From assembly GCF_005406125.1 (NCBI RefSeq), contig NZ_BIXZ01000003.1, positions 62,001 through 126,000 on the forward strand: a DNA stretch of 64,000 nucleotides, written 5' to 3'. The notes beneath the pieces were generated by a model. It was given only the letters and a program-made list of their open reading frames with translations. It had not been told where the DNA came from and did not search any database. The number at the start of each line of letters is the position of its first letter. Positions within the stretch are counted from its first letter, which is position 1. Of the stretch, positions 41,934-50,623 are shown one piece after another. The position numbers were made by a program, and so were the translations under genes. Origin of the DNA: Haloarcula mannanilytica (GTDB taxonomy: Archaea; Halobacteriota; Halobacteria; Halobacteriales; Haloarculaceae).

Positions 41934-43571
41934 CTACCGGTCGACCTCACCCATGATGGTGTCGAGACTCCCCAACGTCGCCACAAGGTCGGGGACGAAC
42001 TCGCCGCGGACCATCTCCGAAAGTGCCTGGACGTGCGAGAAGGAGGGACCGCGGATCTTGAACCGCGCGGGGGAGTCTGTTCCGTCCGAGCGGATGTAAA
42101 TGCCGAGTTCGCCTTTCGCGGCCTCAACGGCGCGATAGATTTCGGCGTCGGGGTCGGGCCGAAGGGTGCGGGGGACGTTGGCCTGAATTTCGCGGTCGTC
42201 CTCGGGCCAGTCCTCCAGCAGGTCGACGCACTGACCGATAATTTTCGCGGATTCCTCTACCTCGCGCAGGCGCACGAGCAGGCGAGCGAAGTTGTCGCCG
42301 TCCCGCTCAGTGACGACCGACCAGTCGAGTTCGTCGTAGTAGCCGTAGGAGTCGTCCCGGCGGAGGTCGTAGTCGACGCCGGAGGCCCGTGCAACCGGGC
42401 CGGTACAGCCGTAGGCCTTCGCAGTCTCGGCCGAGAGGTGACCCGTGTCGACCGTCCGGAGCTGGAGGATTTCGTTGCTGGTCAGCATGTCGTGGTACTC
42501 GGCGAGCTTGTGGGGGAGGTCGTCGAGGAACGAGCGTATCTTCTCGAAGAACGCCGCCCGCGGGTCGGGCAGGTCCCAGGCGACCCCGCCCAGCCGCAGA
42601 TAGTTGAACATCAGCCGCTGGCCGGTGAGGTCTTCGAGGATGTCCTGGACCAGTTCGCGGTCCCGAACCCCCCACTGGAAGGTCGCGGTGAACTCGCCGA
42701 CCACGTCCAGGGCATAGGTCGCGACTGCGAGCATATGCGAGAGGATGCGCGATAGCTCGCCGCCCATCGTCCGGATGACCTGCGCGTATTCGGGCACCTC
42801 GATGCCGGCGAGGTCCTCGGCCGCGCGGGCGTAGGCCCACTCGTTCAGCAGCCCGGCCCCACCCCAGTCCCAGCGGTCCGGGTAGGGCATTATCTGGTGG
42901 CGGTAGGTTCCTTGCTGGCACATCTGCTCCTCACACCGGTGGATGTAGCCGATGTCGGGGTCGACGGCTGCCACCTGCTCGCCGTCCAGTCGGACGTTCA
43001 GGTGGAGGACCCCGTGGGTCGAGGGGTGGTGTGGCCCCATGTTGAGGTGCATCGTCTCCGGTCCCTCACGGTGGTCTTCGAGTAGTCGCTCGTGTTCGCG
43101 GAAGGAGACGATCTGTGGCTGGTCCTGATTGTAGTCCCGGCTCAGCGGGTGGCCCTGCCACGTCTCGGGCAGGAGAATGCGCCGCAGATCCGGGTGGTCC
43201 TCGTACTCGATACCGACCAAGTCGTAGGCCTCCCGCTCGTGCCACGCCGCGGTCGGGTACACCGGTGCGGCCGACTCGCTGCTCGGTGCGTCTCTGGGTG
43301 TCGGAACGACGACAGAGAGTTCCTGTGTCGGGTCGGCGTAGCGCCGCAGGTGATAGATGGTCTCGAAGCGGTCGGCGTACTCCTGAGCCGTGACGCAGGC
43401 ACAGTGGTCCAGCCCGGCCTCACTCCGGAGCGTCGAGAGGACTGCCTGTACCTCGTCCGCGCGGATAACGACGGCCGGGGCGTTCTCGTGGCTGTCCGTT
43501 GTGAGGACGTGGTCGGCAATCGGTTCGACGAGCGGATGGATGTCGTCGGTGCGGTAGACTGTCCGGGCCAT
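41934..43571 (-). CDS. nuoCD: NuoCD-type subunit of complex I, apparently orphan
   Basis: The protein has 545 residues, a fusion of the 30-kDa (NuoC; about 30-150, with WHEREAYDLVGIEYEDHPDL) and the 49-kDa (NuoD; from about 175, NMGPHHPSTHGVLHL, IGYIHRCEEQM, QRLMFNYLRLGGVAWDLP) subunits of NADH:quinone oxidoreductase. The nuo operon expected around it is absent: no nuoB, H, I or J-N. It diverges from the haloarchaeal NuoCD I remember (for example GGELSRILSHMLAV). It may serve an alternative dehydrogenase or hydrogenase-like complex. It is divergent from an HTH-10 gene by 89 bases. Confidence 0.85.
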   Translation of the reverse strand: MARTVYRTDDIHPLVEPIADHVLTTDSHENAPAVVIRADEVQAVLSTLRSEAGLDHCACVTAQEYADRFETIYHLRRYADPTQELSVVVPTPRDAPSSESAAPVYPTAAWHEREAYDLVGIEYEDHPDLRRILLPETWQGHPLSRDYNQDQPQIVSFREHERLLEDHREGPETMHLNMGPHHPSTHGVLHLNVRLDGEQVAAVDPDIGYIHRCEEQMCQQGTYRHQIMPYPDRWDWGGAGLLNEWAYARAAEDLAGIEVPEYAQVIRTMGGELSRILSHMLAVATYALDVVGEFTATFQWGVRDRELVQDILEDLTGQRLMFNYLRLGGVAWDLPDPRAAFFEKIRSFLDDLPHKLAEYHDMLTSNEILQLRTVDTGHLSAETAKAYGCTGPVARASGVDYDLRRDDSYGYYDELDWSVVTERDGDNFARLLVRLREVEESAKIIGQCVDLLEDWPEDDREIQANVPRTLRPDPDAEIYRAVEAAKGELGIYIRSDGTDSPARFKIRGPSFSHVQALSEMVRGEFVPDLVATLGSLDTIMGEVDR

Positions 43572-43603
43572 CTCCGTGGCCGCGCGTTCGCCGTCCGCGT
43601 TCC

Positions 43604-43645
43604 TCGACTTATCCCCTCACGGCCGAGGTTATTTTAAAAAACCGA
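43604..43645. promoter_or_regulatory. divergent promoter of nuoCD and HTH-10 gene
   Basis: For the rightward gene the box TTATTTTAAAAAACC (43,630-43,645) lies 16-30 bases before the GTG start at 43,661. For nuoCD a TATA-like GGATAAGT (43,604-43,612, reverse strand) lies about 30-40 bases before the ATG at 43,571. The short shared region suggests joint control of the two genes. Confidence 0.55.
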
Positions 43646-43660
43646 CTGGAACTGTCCGGT

Positions 43661-44335
43661 GTGAAATACGTCACGCTCTCGCTGTGGATGGGTCCCGAAA
43701 TACGCCACCCGATGCACCAGTTCGTGATGGACCACGACGGCTACGAGGCGAGCTATCTCCTCCGGTGGAACGACATGGGTGCCGCGGTCCAGACCCTGCT
43801 CTTTCACGTCGACGGCTGGCCGGTCGAACCGTACCGGGAGGCCCTGGACCACGCCCCGAGGGTTCAGGAGTACGCCATCTCACCCTGTCCCGACGACTCC
43901 TTTTACCTGTACGTACGCGGCCGGCCGACCGACGCCGACACGGACCTCATCGACGCGTTCACACGAGTCGGCCTGGTCATCGTCTCGCCGGTCGCCTACC
44001 GCGCCGACGGCACGGCCGAACTCACGCTGGTCGGTCCCGGCGGGACGGTCCAGCAGGCCGTCGAGACAGTGCCAGATAGCGTCTCCGTCGACGTTCGCGA
44101 GGTCGGCGAGTACGACAGCCGGCGGCTCGATACCGGGGCGGCGCTCACTGACCGTCAGTTCGAGGCCGTCGCCGCTGCCGTCGACTGTGGTTACTACGGC
44201 GACCCCCGCGAGGGTAGCGTCGACGAAGTCGCCGACGAACTCGGCTGTGCGCCCGGGACTGCCGCCCAGCACCTCCGGAAGGCCGAGGCTCGCGTGATGG
44301 CTGACCTGCTCGAACAGCGGAACTCGTCGGTGTAG
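43661..44335 (+). CDS. HTH-10 regulator next to nuoCD
   Basis: The protein has 224 residues from a GTG start (KYVTLSLWMGPEIRHPMHQF). The N-terminal part (about 1-150) is a ligand-like alpha/beta domain; the C-terminal HTH-10 domain spans about 160-215 (LTDRQFEAVAAAVDCGYYGD, EVADELGCAPGTAAQHLRKAE). No PAS or GAF domain. Divergent from nuoCD, which is the best guess for its target. Confidence 0.82.
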   Translation: MKYVTLSLWMGPEIRHPMHQFVMDHDGYEASYLLRWNDMGAAVQTLLFHVDGWPVEPYREALDHAPRVQEYAISPCPDDSFYLYVRGRPTDADTDLIDAFTRVGLVIVSPVAYRADGTAELTLVGPGGTVQQAVETVPDSVSVDVREVGEYDSRRLDTGAALTDRQFEAVAAAVDCGYYGDPREGSVDEVADELGCAPGTAAQHLRKAEARVMADLLEQRNSSV

Positions 44336-44447
44336 GGTCTGCTGTGTCAGGACAGGGGAACCATTTGTATTCGAATCAAAACGTACCCGGGACTGACCAG
44401 CGACGCGAGCCCGCAATTCATATCGTATCGCCTCACCAAGGTCGGGT

Positions 44448-45242
44448 ATGTCACTGGCCGACCTGGAGTGGCGCGTCATCGGCGAGGAAACGCGGCCCGG
44501 GCCGATGACGATGGGGCTGGAAGCGGCGGCCGCCGAAACCGTCGCCGCGGGCGGTCCGGCGACGGTGCGGGTGTACACTTGGCCCGACACGCTGTCGCTT
44601 GGCTACGGACAGGACCCCGACACTATCGACTGGGCGTTCTGCGACCGCGAGGACATCGGGGTGACGCGCCGACCCACCGGCGGCGGGGCGATATATCACG
44701 ACAGCGTGGCTGACATCTCCTACGGTATCATCGCGCCGGCCGAGGCCGTGCCGGGCGACCTGATGGCGTGTTACGAACAGTTCTGCGAGCCGGTTCTGGC
44801 GGCGTTCGAGCGCATGGGCGTCGACGCGTCGTTCGCTGACGACGAGCGCGAGGCGGTCCACCAGCCGGCCTGTTACCTGCGGCAACTCCATCCGGCCCAC
44901 GACATCGTCGGGCCGGACGGCCGCAAACTCAGCGGGAACGCCCAGTACCGCCAGAAAGACGCCGTCATCCAGCACGGCTCCGTCTCCGTTTCGCTACGCC
45001 CGGAGCGCCATTGGGGCTGTTTCATCGCCGACCCCGATGTCGAACGGTTCACCGAGCGCGTCGGGGCGATAGACGAGTATGCCGACATCGACCGCGACGA
45101 AGTCGTCGAAACGCTGCGCTCGACGCTGGCAGAGTGGGTCGACGCCGACGCGGGCGAGTGGTCGGACGACGAACTGGCTCGCGCACGCGAACACGCGAAC
45201 GAGAAATATGCCGCCGACGAGTGGGTCCGTCGGTCGCCGTAA
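44448..45242 (+). CDS. lipoate-protein ligase / octanoyltransferase family protein
   Basis: The protein has 264 residues with the BPL/LplA fold: VYTWPDTLSLGYGQDP, TRRPTGGGAIYHDSVADISYG and KLSGNAQYRQKDAVIQHGS (catalytic Lys). It adds lipoate or octanoate to E2 and related proteins. Haloarchaeal LplA is often split into two proteins; this is a complete N-part with its own C-part (about 205-264). A LipM-type transferase is the alternative. Confidence 0.88.
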   Translation: MSLADLEWRVIGEETRPGPMTMGLEAAAAETVAAGGPATVRVYTWPDTLSLGYGQDPDTIDWAFCDREDIGVTRRPTGGGAIYHDSVADISYGIIAPAEAVPGDLMACYEQFCEPVLAAFERMGVDASFADDEREAVHQPACYLRQLHPAHDIVGPDGRKLSGNAQYRQKDAVIQHGSVSVSLRPERHWGCFIADPDVERFTERVGAIDEYADIDRDEVVETLRSTLAEWVDADAGEWSDDELARAREHANEKYAADEWVRRSP

Positions 45243-45280
45243 CTGGATTCTATACCGCAGTATGCGGCCCGGCTCGCTCG

Positions 45281-45535
45281 CTACTCTGAGAGGGCAATCG
45301 GCGGTTCCACGGGCGTGTCGATGCCCTCCCGGTCGAAGGCGGCCAGCGTCCGCTCGGTCACGTCGGAGGTGAAGGCGAACTCGTCGCGCAGATCGGCGAC
45401 GTAAGCTTTTCGGCGAACCGTCCGGTAGTACGTGCCGTCTTCGACACGGACGACGGCCGGGTGGTCGTCGTCAAGCAGCGTGGCCGGGTCGACGCCGTCG
45501 GGGCGCTGTTCCGCAGCCGACTGGGACTCACTCAT
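45281..45535 (-). CDS. conserved small haloarchaeal protein
   Basis: The protein has 84 residues from the ATG at 45,535 (MSESQSAAEQ); another ATG at 45,580 adds 15 residues. It is acidic, with VVRVEDGTYYRTVRRKAYVADLR in the middle and a C-terminal EGIDTPVEPPIALSE. No Cys or membrane segment. No family recognised. It is convergent with the lipoate-ligase gene with 38 bases between. Confidence 0.6.
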   Translation of the reverse strand: MSESQSAAEQRPDGVDPATLLDDDHPAVVRVEDGTYYRTVRRKAYVADLRDEFAFTSDVTERTLAAFDREGIDTPVEPPIALSE

Positions 45536-45666
45536 GGACTCGCGCCTCGGGCCATGCGGTGTGTCTTGGGTGGGTGACATATTAGCTGTGCCCGAAACGG
45601 TTGGGTGGGATGAACCTGTGTCTGAAACGACGCCACTGTTTTGTGGCGGCTCGACCCAGTGATGAT

Positions 45667-45969
45667 ATGGTCTCATCCCCCGCTGATGAGGACCCCTCCA
45701 GCGGTCCGGCGACGGACGGCAGTGTCGCACAGCTCTCAGAGGACGAACTGTATGCGATTGTCCGGGTAGCAACCGAAGACGCGGTGCTTGGCGCGCTCGG
45801 CACGCTCATGCTGGTCGGTATCGGCGTTTTTCTCATCGCAGCGGGTACGTCGCTGTTCTTTGCGCTGTCACCGCTGCCATCGGTTGTCGGCGTCGTACTC
45901 ATCGCCTATGGTGCGTATCTCGCGCTATCGAGCCTCCGCATCATCCCGCCCGCTCGCGAGTGGGTCTGA
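45667..45969 (+). CDS. small two-helix membrane protein
   Basis: The protein has 100 residues from the ATG at 45,667 (MVSSPADED). The first 35 are acidic and disordered; two hydrophobic segments follow (about 43-62 and 67-88). It is followed by the endonuclease IV gene, 40 bases downstream. Function unknown. A longer start at 45,601 would be TTG and is unlikely. Confidence 0.6.
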   Translation: MVSSPADEDPSSGPATDGSVAQLSEDELYAIVRVATEDAVLGALGTLMLVGIGVFLIAAGTSLFFALSPLPSVVGVVLIAYGAYLALSSLRIIPPAREWV

Positions 45970-46009
45970 CTCCGGAACCTCTTTTGTCGGTCACCCCCCA
46001 CCCGTGTGC

Positions 46010-46843
46010 ATGGTACGAGTCGGCGCACACACCTCTATCGCCGGCGGCGTCTACAACGCCGTCGAAGAGCAAGTCGAGTACAGCGGCAACTGCGGGCAGA
46101 TCTTCTCCCATTCGCCGCAGGTCTGGCAGGACCCCAACATCGACGACGACGAGGCTGCGCAGTTCCGCGTTCTCACCGACGAACACGACGTTGGGCCGTG
46201 GGTCATCCACTCGTCGTACCTGGTGAACCTCTGTACGCCCAAAGACGACCTCCGTGAGAAGTCGCTGGACTCCATGCAAAAGGAGGTCGACGCCGCCGCG
46301 AAGCTCGGCATCGAGTACGTCAACGTTCATCTCGGGGCCCACACCGGCGCGGGCGTCGACGGCGGCCTGGACAACGCGGCTGGCGTTCTGGACGACCTTG
46401 ACATCCCCGAGGGCGTCACCGTGCTGGTCGAGTCCGACGCCGGGAGTGGGACGAAGCTCGGCGGCCAGTTCGAGCACTTGGCGACGGTCCGGGAGCGCAC
46501 CGACCAAGACATCGAGTTCTGTCTCGACACGGCCCACATGTTCGCCGCGGGTTACGACCTCTCGACGCCCGAGGCCGTCGACGAGACGCTCGCAGCGTTC
46601 GACGAGGTCGTCGGCTTCGAGGACCTGGCCTGTGTCCACCTCAACGATTCGAAACACGAGTGCGGGACGAACAAGGACGAACACGCCCACATCGGCGAGG
46701 GCCACATCGGCGAGGACGGCATGCGGGCGTTCGTCAACCACGACGCTATCCGCGACGTGCCGCTGGTACTCGAAACACCGACCGAGGACGGCAAGAGCTT
46801 CGCCTGGAACATCGAGCGCGTCAAGGAACTCCGCGGCGAGTAG
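46010..46843 (+). CDS. nfo: endonuclease IV
   Basis: The protein has 277 residues from the ATG at 46,010. It cuts DNA at abasic sites during base-excision repair. Zinc-ligand motifs in order: [61 protein letters not shown] and [17 protein letters not shown]. These match the three-zinc AP endonuclease signature. Length is normal. The longer upstream frame is not supported. Confidence 0.95.
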   Translation: MVRVGAHTSIAGGVYNAVEEQVEYSGNCGQIFSHSPQVWQDPNIDDDEAAQFRVLTDEHDVGPWVIHSSYLVNLCTPKDDLREKSLDSMQKEVDAAAKLGIEYVNVHLGAHTGAGVDGGLDNAAGVLDDLDIPEGVTVLVESDAGSGTKLGGQFEHLATVRERTDQDIEFCLDTAHMFAAGYDLSTPEAVDETLAAFDEVVGFEDLACVHLNDSKHECGTNKDEHAHIGEGHIGEDGMRAFVNHDAIRDVPLVLETPTEDGKSFAWNIERVKELRGE

Positions 46844-46953
46844 TAGCCACCACCGAACTAGACTGTCCGAGTTCTCGATGGTACATCCTGCCAAACGGTG
46901 AGCGAGCGCGTTCGACCGCGGTATTTTTGGGGGCGACTCGACACTGAACACCT

Positions 46954-47745
46954 GTGCGCAGGTTCTCCGCCGACTACCTCGAAACCACTCGCCGAGGGAT
47001 GTGGGGTGACTCCCGCGAGGCGCTTTCGGACCTCCAACTGGACGAGTGCGAGCGCGTCCTCGATGTGGGCTGTGGGACCGGCGAATTGACCCGCGTCCTC
47101 CGCGAGGAGACCGACGGAACGGTCGTCGGACTTGACGCCGATACGGACCTGCTTTCCGCCGCCGGCGACCCGACCGTCTGCGGGGACGCGACACGGCTCC
47201 CGTTTACCGACGACAGCTTCGACCTCGTGGTGTGTCAGGCGCTACTCATCAATCTGCCCGATCCCGAGGACGCGGTCCGGGAGTTCGCCCGCGTCGCCAC
47301 CGACCGGGTGGCCGCTATCGAGCCGAACAACGCCGCCGTCACCGTCGAGTCGACCGTCGACGCTGAGCCGGTGCTGGCACGCCGCGCCCGCCGGCTGTTC
47401 CTCGATGGCGTCCGGACGGATGTCACCCTCGGCAGCGACGCCGCTGACGTGTTCCGCGACGCGGGGCTGGCCGTCGTCTCGACGACGCAATACGACCAGG
47501 AACAGCGCATCGAGCCGCCCTACGACGACGCGGCGATGCAAGCGGCCCAGCGGAAAGCCACTGGGTCCGGGCTGGCCCACGACCGCGACACGATTCTCAA
47601 CGGCGAGACGACGCTAGACGAGTATGACGCGCTCCGGGAGCGCTGGCGGTCGATGGGCCGGGACGTAATCGAGCAGATGCAGGACGAGTCGTACGAACGC
47701 CGCGAGACGGTCCCGTTCTTCGTCACTGTCGGGGCGGTTCCGTGA
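46954..47745 (+). CDS. SAM-dependent methyltransferase
   Basis: The protein has 263 residues from a GTG start, with a TATA-like GTATTTTT about 30 bases upstream. Motif I is VLDVGCGTGELTR (about 35-47), motif II VVGLDADTDLLS, motif IV DDSFDLVVCQALLINLPD. The class I fold fits small-molecule, tRNA or protein targets; an arsenite- or ubiquinone-type role is not supported. It overlaps the convergent membrane gene by 23 bases. Confidence 0.85.
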   Translation: MRRFSADYLETTRRGMWGDSREALSDLQLDECERVLDVGCGTGELTRVLREETDGTVVGLDADTDLLSAAGDPTVCGDATRLPFTDDSFDLVVCQALLINLPDPEDAVREFARVATDRVAAIEPNNAAVTVESTVDAEPVLARRARRLFLDGVRTDVTLGSDAADVFRDAGLAVVSTTQYDQEQRIEPPYDDAAMQAAQRKATGSGLAHDRDTILNGETTLDEYDALRERWRSMGRDVIEQMQDESYERRETVPFFVTVGAVP

Positions 47746-48301
47746 CGCGCTCGTGCCCGGCTTCGGGGAGCAGATAGCCCGCGAGTCCGTACATTGCGAT
47801 GTCCAGCAGGCTAACGAGCAGTCCGACGACGCCGCCGACGACAGCGGCCACACCGACCCCGATGAGAAGCACCAGCAGCACTGCCTGCAGTCGGACCCCG
47901 CCGCTCTGGAGTGTCGGCACGAGCGCCACTGCGAACAGTCCCAGCAGGAACGCGACGCCCGCGACACTCCCGGCAGCGGTCCCGTGGAGCGCGAGCGTGC
48001 TGACTCCGGCCGAATCGAGCGACACCCGGCCGTGAACCCAGCGGACCGCGAGAACGAACAGCGCCCAGAGATAACAGAAGACGGCGACACCGACGAGCGT
48101 GTTCAGTCCGGCGAGCAGGTCGGCGAGGCCGCCGCTCGCGTGGGCGGCGAGGACGCCGAGTAGGACGAACAGGGCGGTGTCGAACGTCGCGAGCGTCCAC
48201 GTCACGAGCGAGACCGGTCGCGTCTCGACCCGTTCCGCGTCGCGCGTTGGCTCGGTCATTGTCTCGCTTTCGGTCATCCGCTCATGCCGGTCTTCAGCCA
48301 T
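47723..48301 (-). CDS. four-helix membrane protein
   Basis: The protein has 192 residues from the ATG at 48,301 (MAEDRHERMTESETM). After a polar N-terminus of about 30 residues, four hydrophobic segments follow. Its start overlaps the stop of the CopD-like gene by 8 bases, so the two are coupled. No family recognised. Overlaps the methyltransferase gene by 23 bases tail to tail. Confidence 0.65.
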   Translation of the reverse strand: MAEDRHERMTESETMTEPTRDAERVETRPVSLVTWTLATFDTALFVLLGVLAAHASGGLADLLAGLNTLVGVAVFCYLWALFVLAVRWVHGRVSLDSAGVSTLALHGTAAGSVAGVAFLLGLFAVALVPTLQSGGVRLQAVLLVLLIGVGVAAVVGGVVGLLVSLLDIAMYGLAGYLLPEAGHERVTEPPRQ

Positions 48302-48725
48302 GTGCGAGGACCTCCGCGAGGATGACGATACCCAGGAGGACGGCCGCCGTCGCGCCGTAGGCCCGCGAAAGCGTTCGCCGCAGAGCGGGGGACAGGTCGA
48401 CGGACGTGCCTTCGCGGTCGCTGGCCTGCACGAGGAGGAGCGTGCGCACGACCGATCCGCCGACGAGGGCAACGACGATGAGAAGTTTCACGAGCAGGGT
48501 CTGTCCCCAGTCGGTTCCGGGACCCGGTGGCCCGAGCGCGCCGAGGTTGCCGACGCCGGTGAACACGAGCACACCGACGCCGCCCCAGAACAGCCACTCG
48601 AACTGTTTTGCGGGCGCGAGCGAGGCGATAGCGCCGCTCCGATAGCTGTACCAAAGAACGGTCGTGCCGCCGACGAGGACCGCCATCGCAAGCACGTGGA
48701 GGGTCCGAATCGGGAGGGCTGCCAT
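48294..48725 (-). CDS. CopD-like membrane protein
   Basis: The protein has 143 residues from the ATG at 48,725 (MAALPIRTLHVLAMAVLVGG). Four membrane helices with His in helix 1 (RTLHVLAMAVLVGG) and the stretch EWLFWGGVGVLVFTGVGNLGALG recall CopD/YcnJ-type four-helix copper-resistance modules, often with heme or copper. It is coupled to the next gene (8-base overlap) and follows the lipoprotein gene. Copper handling is inferred only. Confidence 0.65.
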   Translation of the reverse strand: MAALPIRTLHVLAMAVLVGGTTVLWYSYRSGAIASLAPAKQFEWLFWGGVGVLVFTGVGNLGALGPPGPGTDWGQTLLVKLLIVVALVGGSVVRTLLLVQASDREGTSVDLSPALRRTLSRAYGATAAVLLGIVILAEVLAHG

Positions 48726-48764
48726 AGCTGTCGGTTCACCGGCAGGCCGCAAAGAATACCGGGG

Positions 48765-49562
48765 TCAGTCCGACCGGTCGAGTGTCACGACGCCCTCGCC
48801 AGTCGCCACGTTGTACCGCGTTTCGGGGTCGACAGTCAGGCTGACGACGCCGCTTTCGAGGGTATCGGGCCGCTCGAACCTGGCAACCGTCGACCGGGCG
48901 GTGAAGTCGTCGGTGTAGACGCAGGGCTGCGTGTAACAGCCGAACGCGTGGACGCCCGCCGCTGTCTCCTCGATGCGTTTCAGGTGGGGGAGAACCGAAC
49001 CGGACCCCCAGCCGGTCTGGACGACGAGGACGGCGTGGCTCCCGAAGTCGGTGTCGGCGGCGAGGCGGTAGGCGTCCCCACTGTCCTCGAACCGCTCGAT
49101 GTCGTCGGCGCTCGTCAGTAGCGCCGCGTAGAGCTGGTCGTCGTTGTTGTCCGGGGCGAACTCCAGCCCCTCGTCGGCAAGCGTCCCCCGCGTCGACACT
49201 TGCTCGAACGACAGCGACGGCTCGGCCGACATGTTCGCACAGAGATACAGCGGGTCGCGGTCCCCCTCCCCGGAGTCGTCGATATTGCATTCGATATCCT
49301 CGATTTCGTACGGCGGCGAATCGACCCGCTCCAGGTCGTCGGGCAGCCCGCCCGGCGTATCTGTCGGCGTTTTGTCGTCAGTGGCCGTCTCCGTCTCCCC
49401 GTCGTTCGTCTCGATGTCGGGGTCGGTTCCGGGCGACGGGTGCGTGCGTGTTTCCGTGCCGCCGTCGCCGCTGCCGGTCCCGCCCGGTGCAAGACAGCCG
49501 CTCAGGGCTCCCATCGCCACGCCACCGACCAGTCCCAGGGTCGCTCGTCGCGTTCGTCTCAT
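48765..49562 (-). CDS. Tat-type lipoprotein
   Basis: The protein has 265 residues. An Arg-rich N-terminus (MRRTRRATLGLVGG) and lipobox LSGC (about 21-24) mark a Tat-exported lipoprotein. A Thr/Asp/Glu-rich linker (about 26-75) precedes a globular domain with four Cys in two groups (CNI, LCAN; FGCYTQPCVY). The domain function is not recognised. It lies 39 bases upstream of the CopD-like gene on the same strand, and a copper-related surface role is possible. Confidence 0.7.
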   Translation of the reverse strand: MRRTRRATLGLVGGVAMGALSGCLAPGGTGSGDGGTETRTHPSPGTDPDIETNDGETETATDDKTPTDTPGGLPDDLERVDSPPYEIEDIECNIDDSGEGDRDPLYLCANMSAEPSLSFEQVSTRGTLADEGLEFAPDNNDDQLYAALLTSADDIERFEDSGDAYRLAADTDFGSHAVLVVQTGWGSGSVLPHLKRIEETAAGVHAFGCYTQPCVYTDDFTARSTVARFERPDTLESGVVSLTVDPETRYNVATGEGVVTLDRSD

Positions 49563-49728
49563 ACGACCACCTTCCCGCGGTGTGGGTGTATCCCTTCTGT
49601 TCGTTCAAAACGACATTGTAGTTGTCGCGGGCGTCGCGGCCGACGGGTCCCGGCCAGCGGGATGTGTCCGCCGATAGACCCTTGCGGGGCGAGCGGCTAC
49701 GAACGACCAGTATCGGTCCCAGCCCATC

Positions 49729-49884
49729 ATGATCCCACCGCTTGTCCGCCGCTGTCCGGCGTGCCGACACGTGGCTTGGAGCCGTCGGTTCACCGCTATC
49801 GACGACGGCGAGAGCGGGTCACGCGTCGAATGTCCTGCCTGCGGACATCAGTTCTCGACGACCGACGCGCCCTGGCTGCAGTAA
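49729..49884 (+). CDS. small zinc-ribbon protein (51 aa)
   Basis: The frame starts at 49,729 (MIPPLVRRCPACRHVAW) and ends TAA at 49,884. Two CxxC pairs (CPAC near residues 9-12 and CPAC near 35-38) make a compact zinc ribbon, followed by a short C-terminal STTDAPWLQ. Codon use is typical for haloarchaea. Small rubredoxin-like ribbons are common and hard to name. Confidence 0.65.
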   Translation: MIPPLVRRCPACRHVAWSRRFTAIDDGESGSRVECPACGHQFSTTDAPWLQ

Positions 49885-49910
49885 ATCGGCCTGTCAAAGC
49901 CCGCGGCCGC

Positions 49911-50561
49911 CTACACTACGTCGCCACGGACCGTCGCCCCTTCCTGCTGTGCCCGGTACTGCTTGACCGCGTCGGCGGCGTCGCCGGCCTCCGTCTCGTC
50001 CATGCCGAGCATCGACAGCGACTGGGTCAGCGTCGGGAAGACGAACTCGTTGTCCCGGAGCTTCTGGAACGCGTCGGGCGACCGCTCGCCGTCGAGCCAC
50101 AGGCAGGCCCCGCGCGGGTCCAGTATCTGCTCGTAGTCGTTTCGCATCTTGGCCCCTTTGAGCCGCTGGGTGACGTTGTCCTCGAAGGAGGCATTGCACA
50201 CCTCCAGGTGGACCGGTTCGTCGTCCTTCAAGAGATGGGCGGCCAGGCATTTCTCTGGCGCGGCGTGCCCGTTAGCGTTCGCGCGGATGTACTCGGGGTA
50301 CTCGTCGGCCCACGCTGCGCGGACGGTCTTGCCGACGCCGTCGACCCCGTGACTGCGCTGGAACTCCTCGGCCCGCTCCGGGGCGTCCTTGAACAGGATG
50401 TCCTTGGTGACGTACACGTCCAGCCGTTCGACCGGGTCCAGTCCGAGCGCGGCGTCGCCGTACACCCACACTTCGCGGACCGGGACCGGCATCGTCTCTT
50501 CCTCGACCGTCGCGACGATCTCCTCGACCCGCTCGACTGCCTCCGGACGGTCCATACTCAT
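49911..50561 (-). CDS. conserved haloarchaeal protein (DUF7095-like)
   Basis: The protein has 216 residues. The stretch REVWVYGDAALGLDPVERLDVYV (split in two motifs about 29-50) resembles the G-x-D-x-D core of nucleotidyltransferases, but one catalytic residue is not evident. A second part (from about 95) has Cys in EVCNASFED. I recall the label DUF7095, unverified. Function unknown. Confidence 0.7.
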   Translation of the reverse strand: MSMDRPEAVERVEEIVATVEEETMPVPVREVWVYGDAALGLDPVERLDVYVTKDILFKDAPERAEEFQRSHGVDGVGKTVRAAWADEYPEYIRANANGHAAPEKCLAAHLLKDDEPVHLEVCNASFEDNVTQRLKGAKMRNDYEQILDPRGACLWLDGERSPDAFQKLRDNEFVFPTLTQSLSMLGMDETEAGDAADAVKQYRAQQEGATVRGDVV

Positions 50562-50623
50562 TGCCCGCTCTATCAGTCGAGCGGCCTAAACGCTGACTCT
50601 CCGCGCACGCGATGCAGTGAGTA

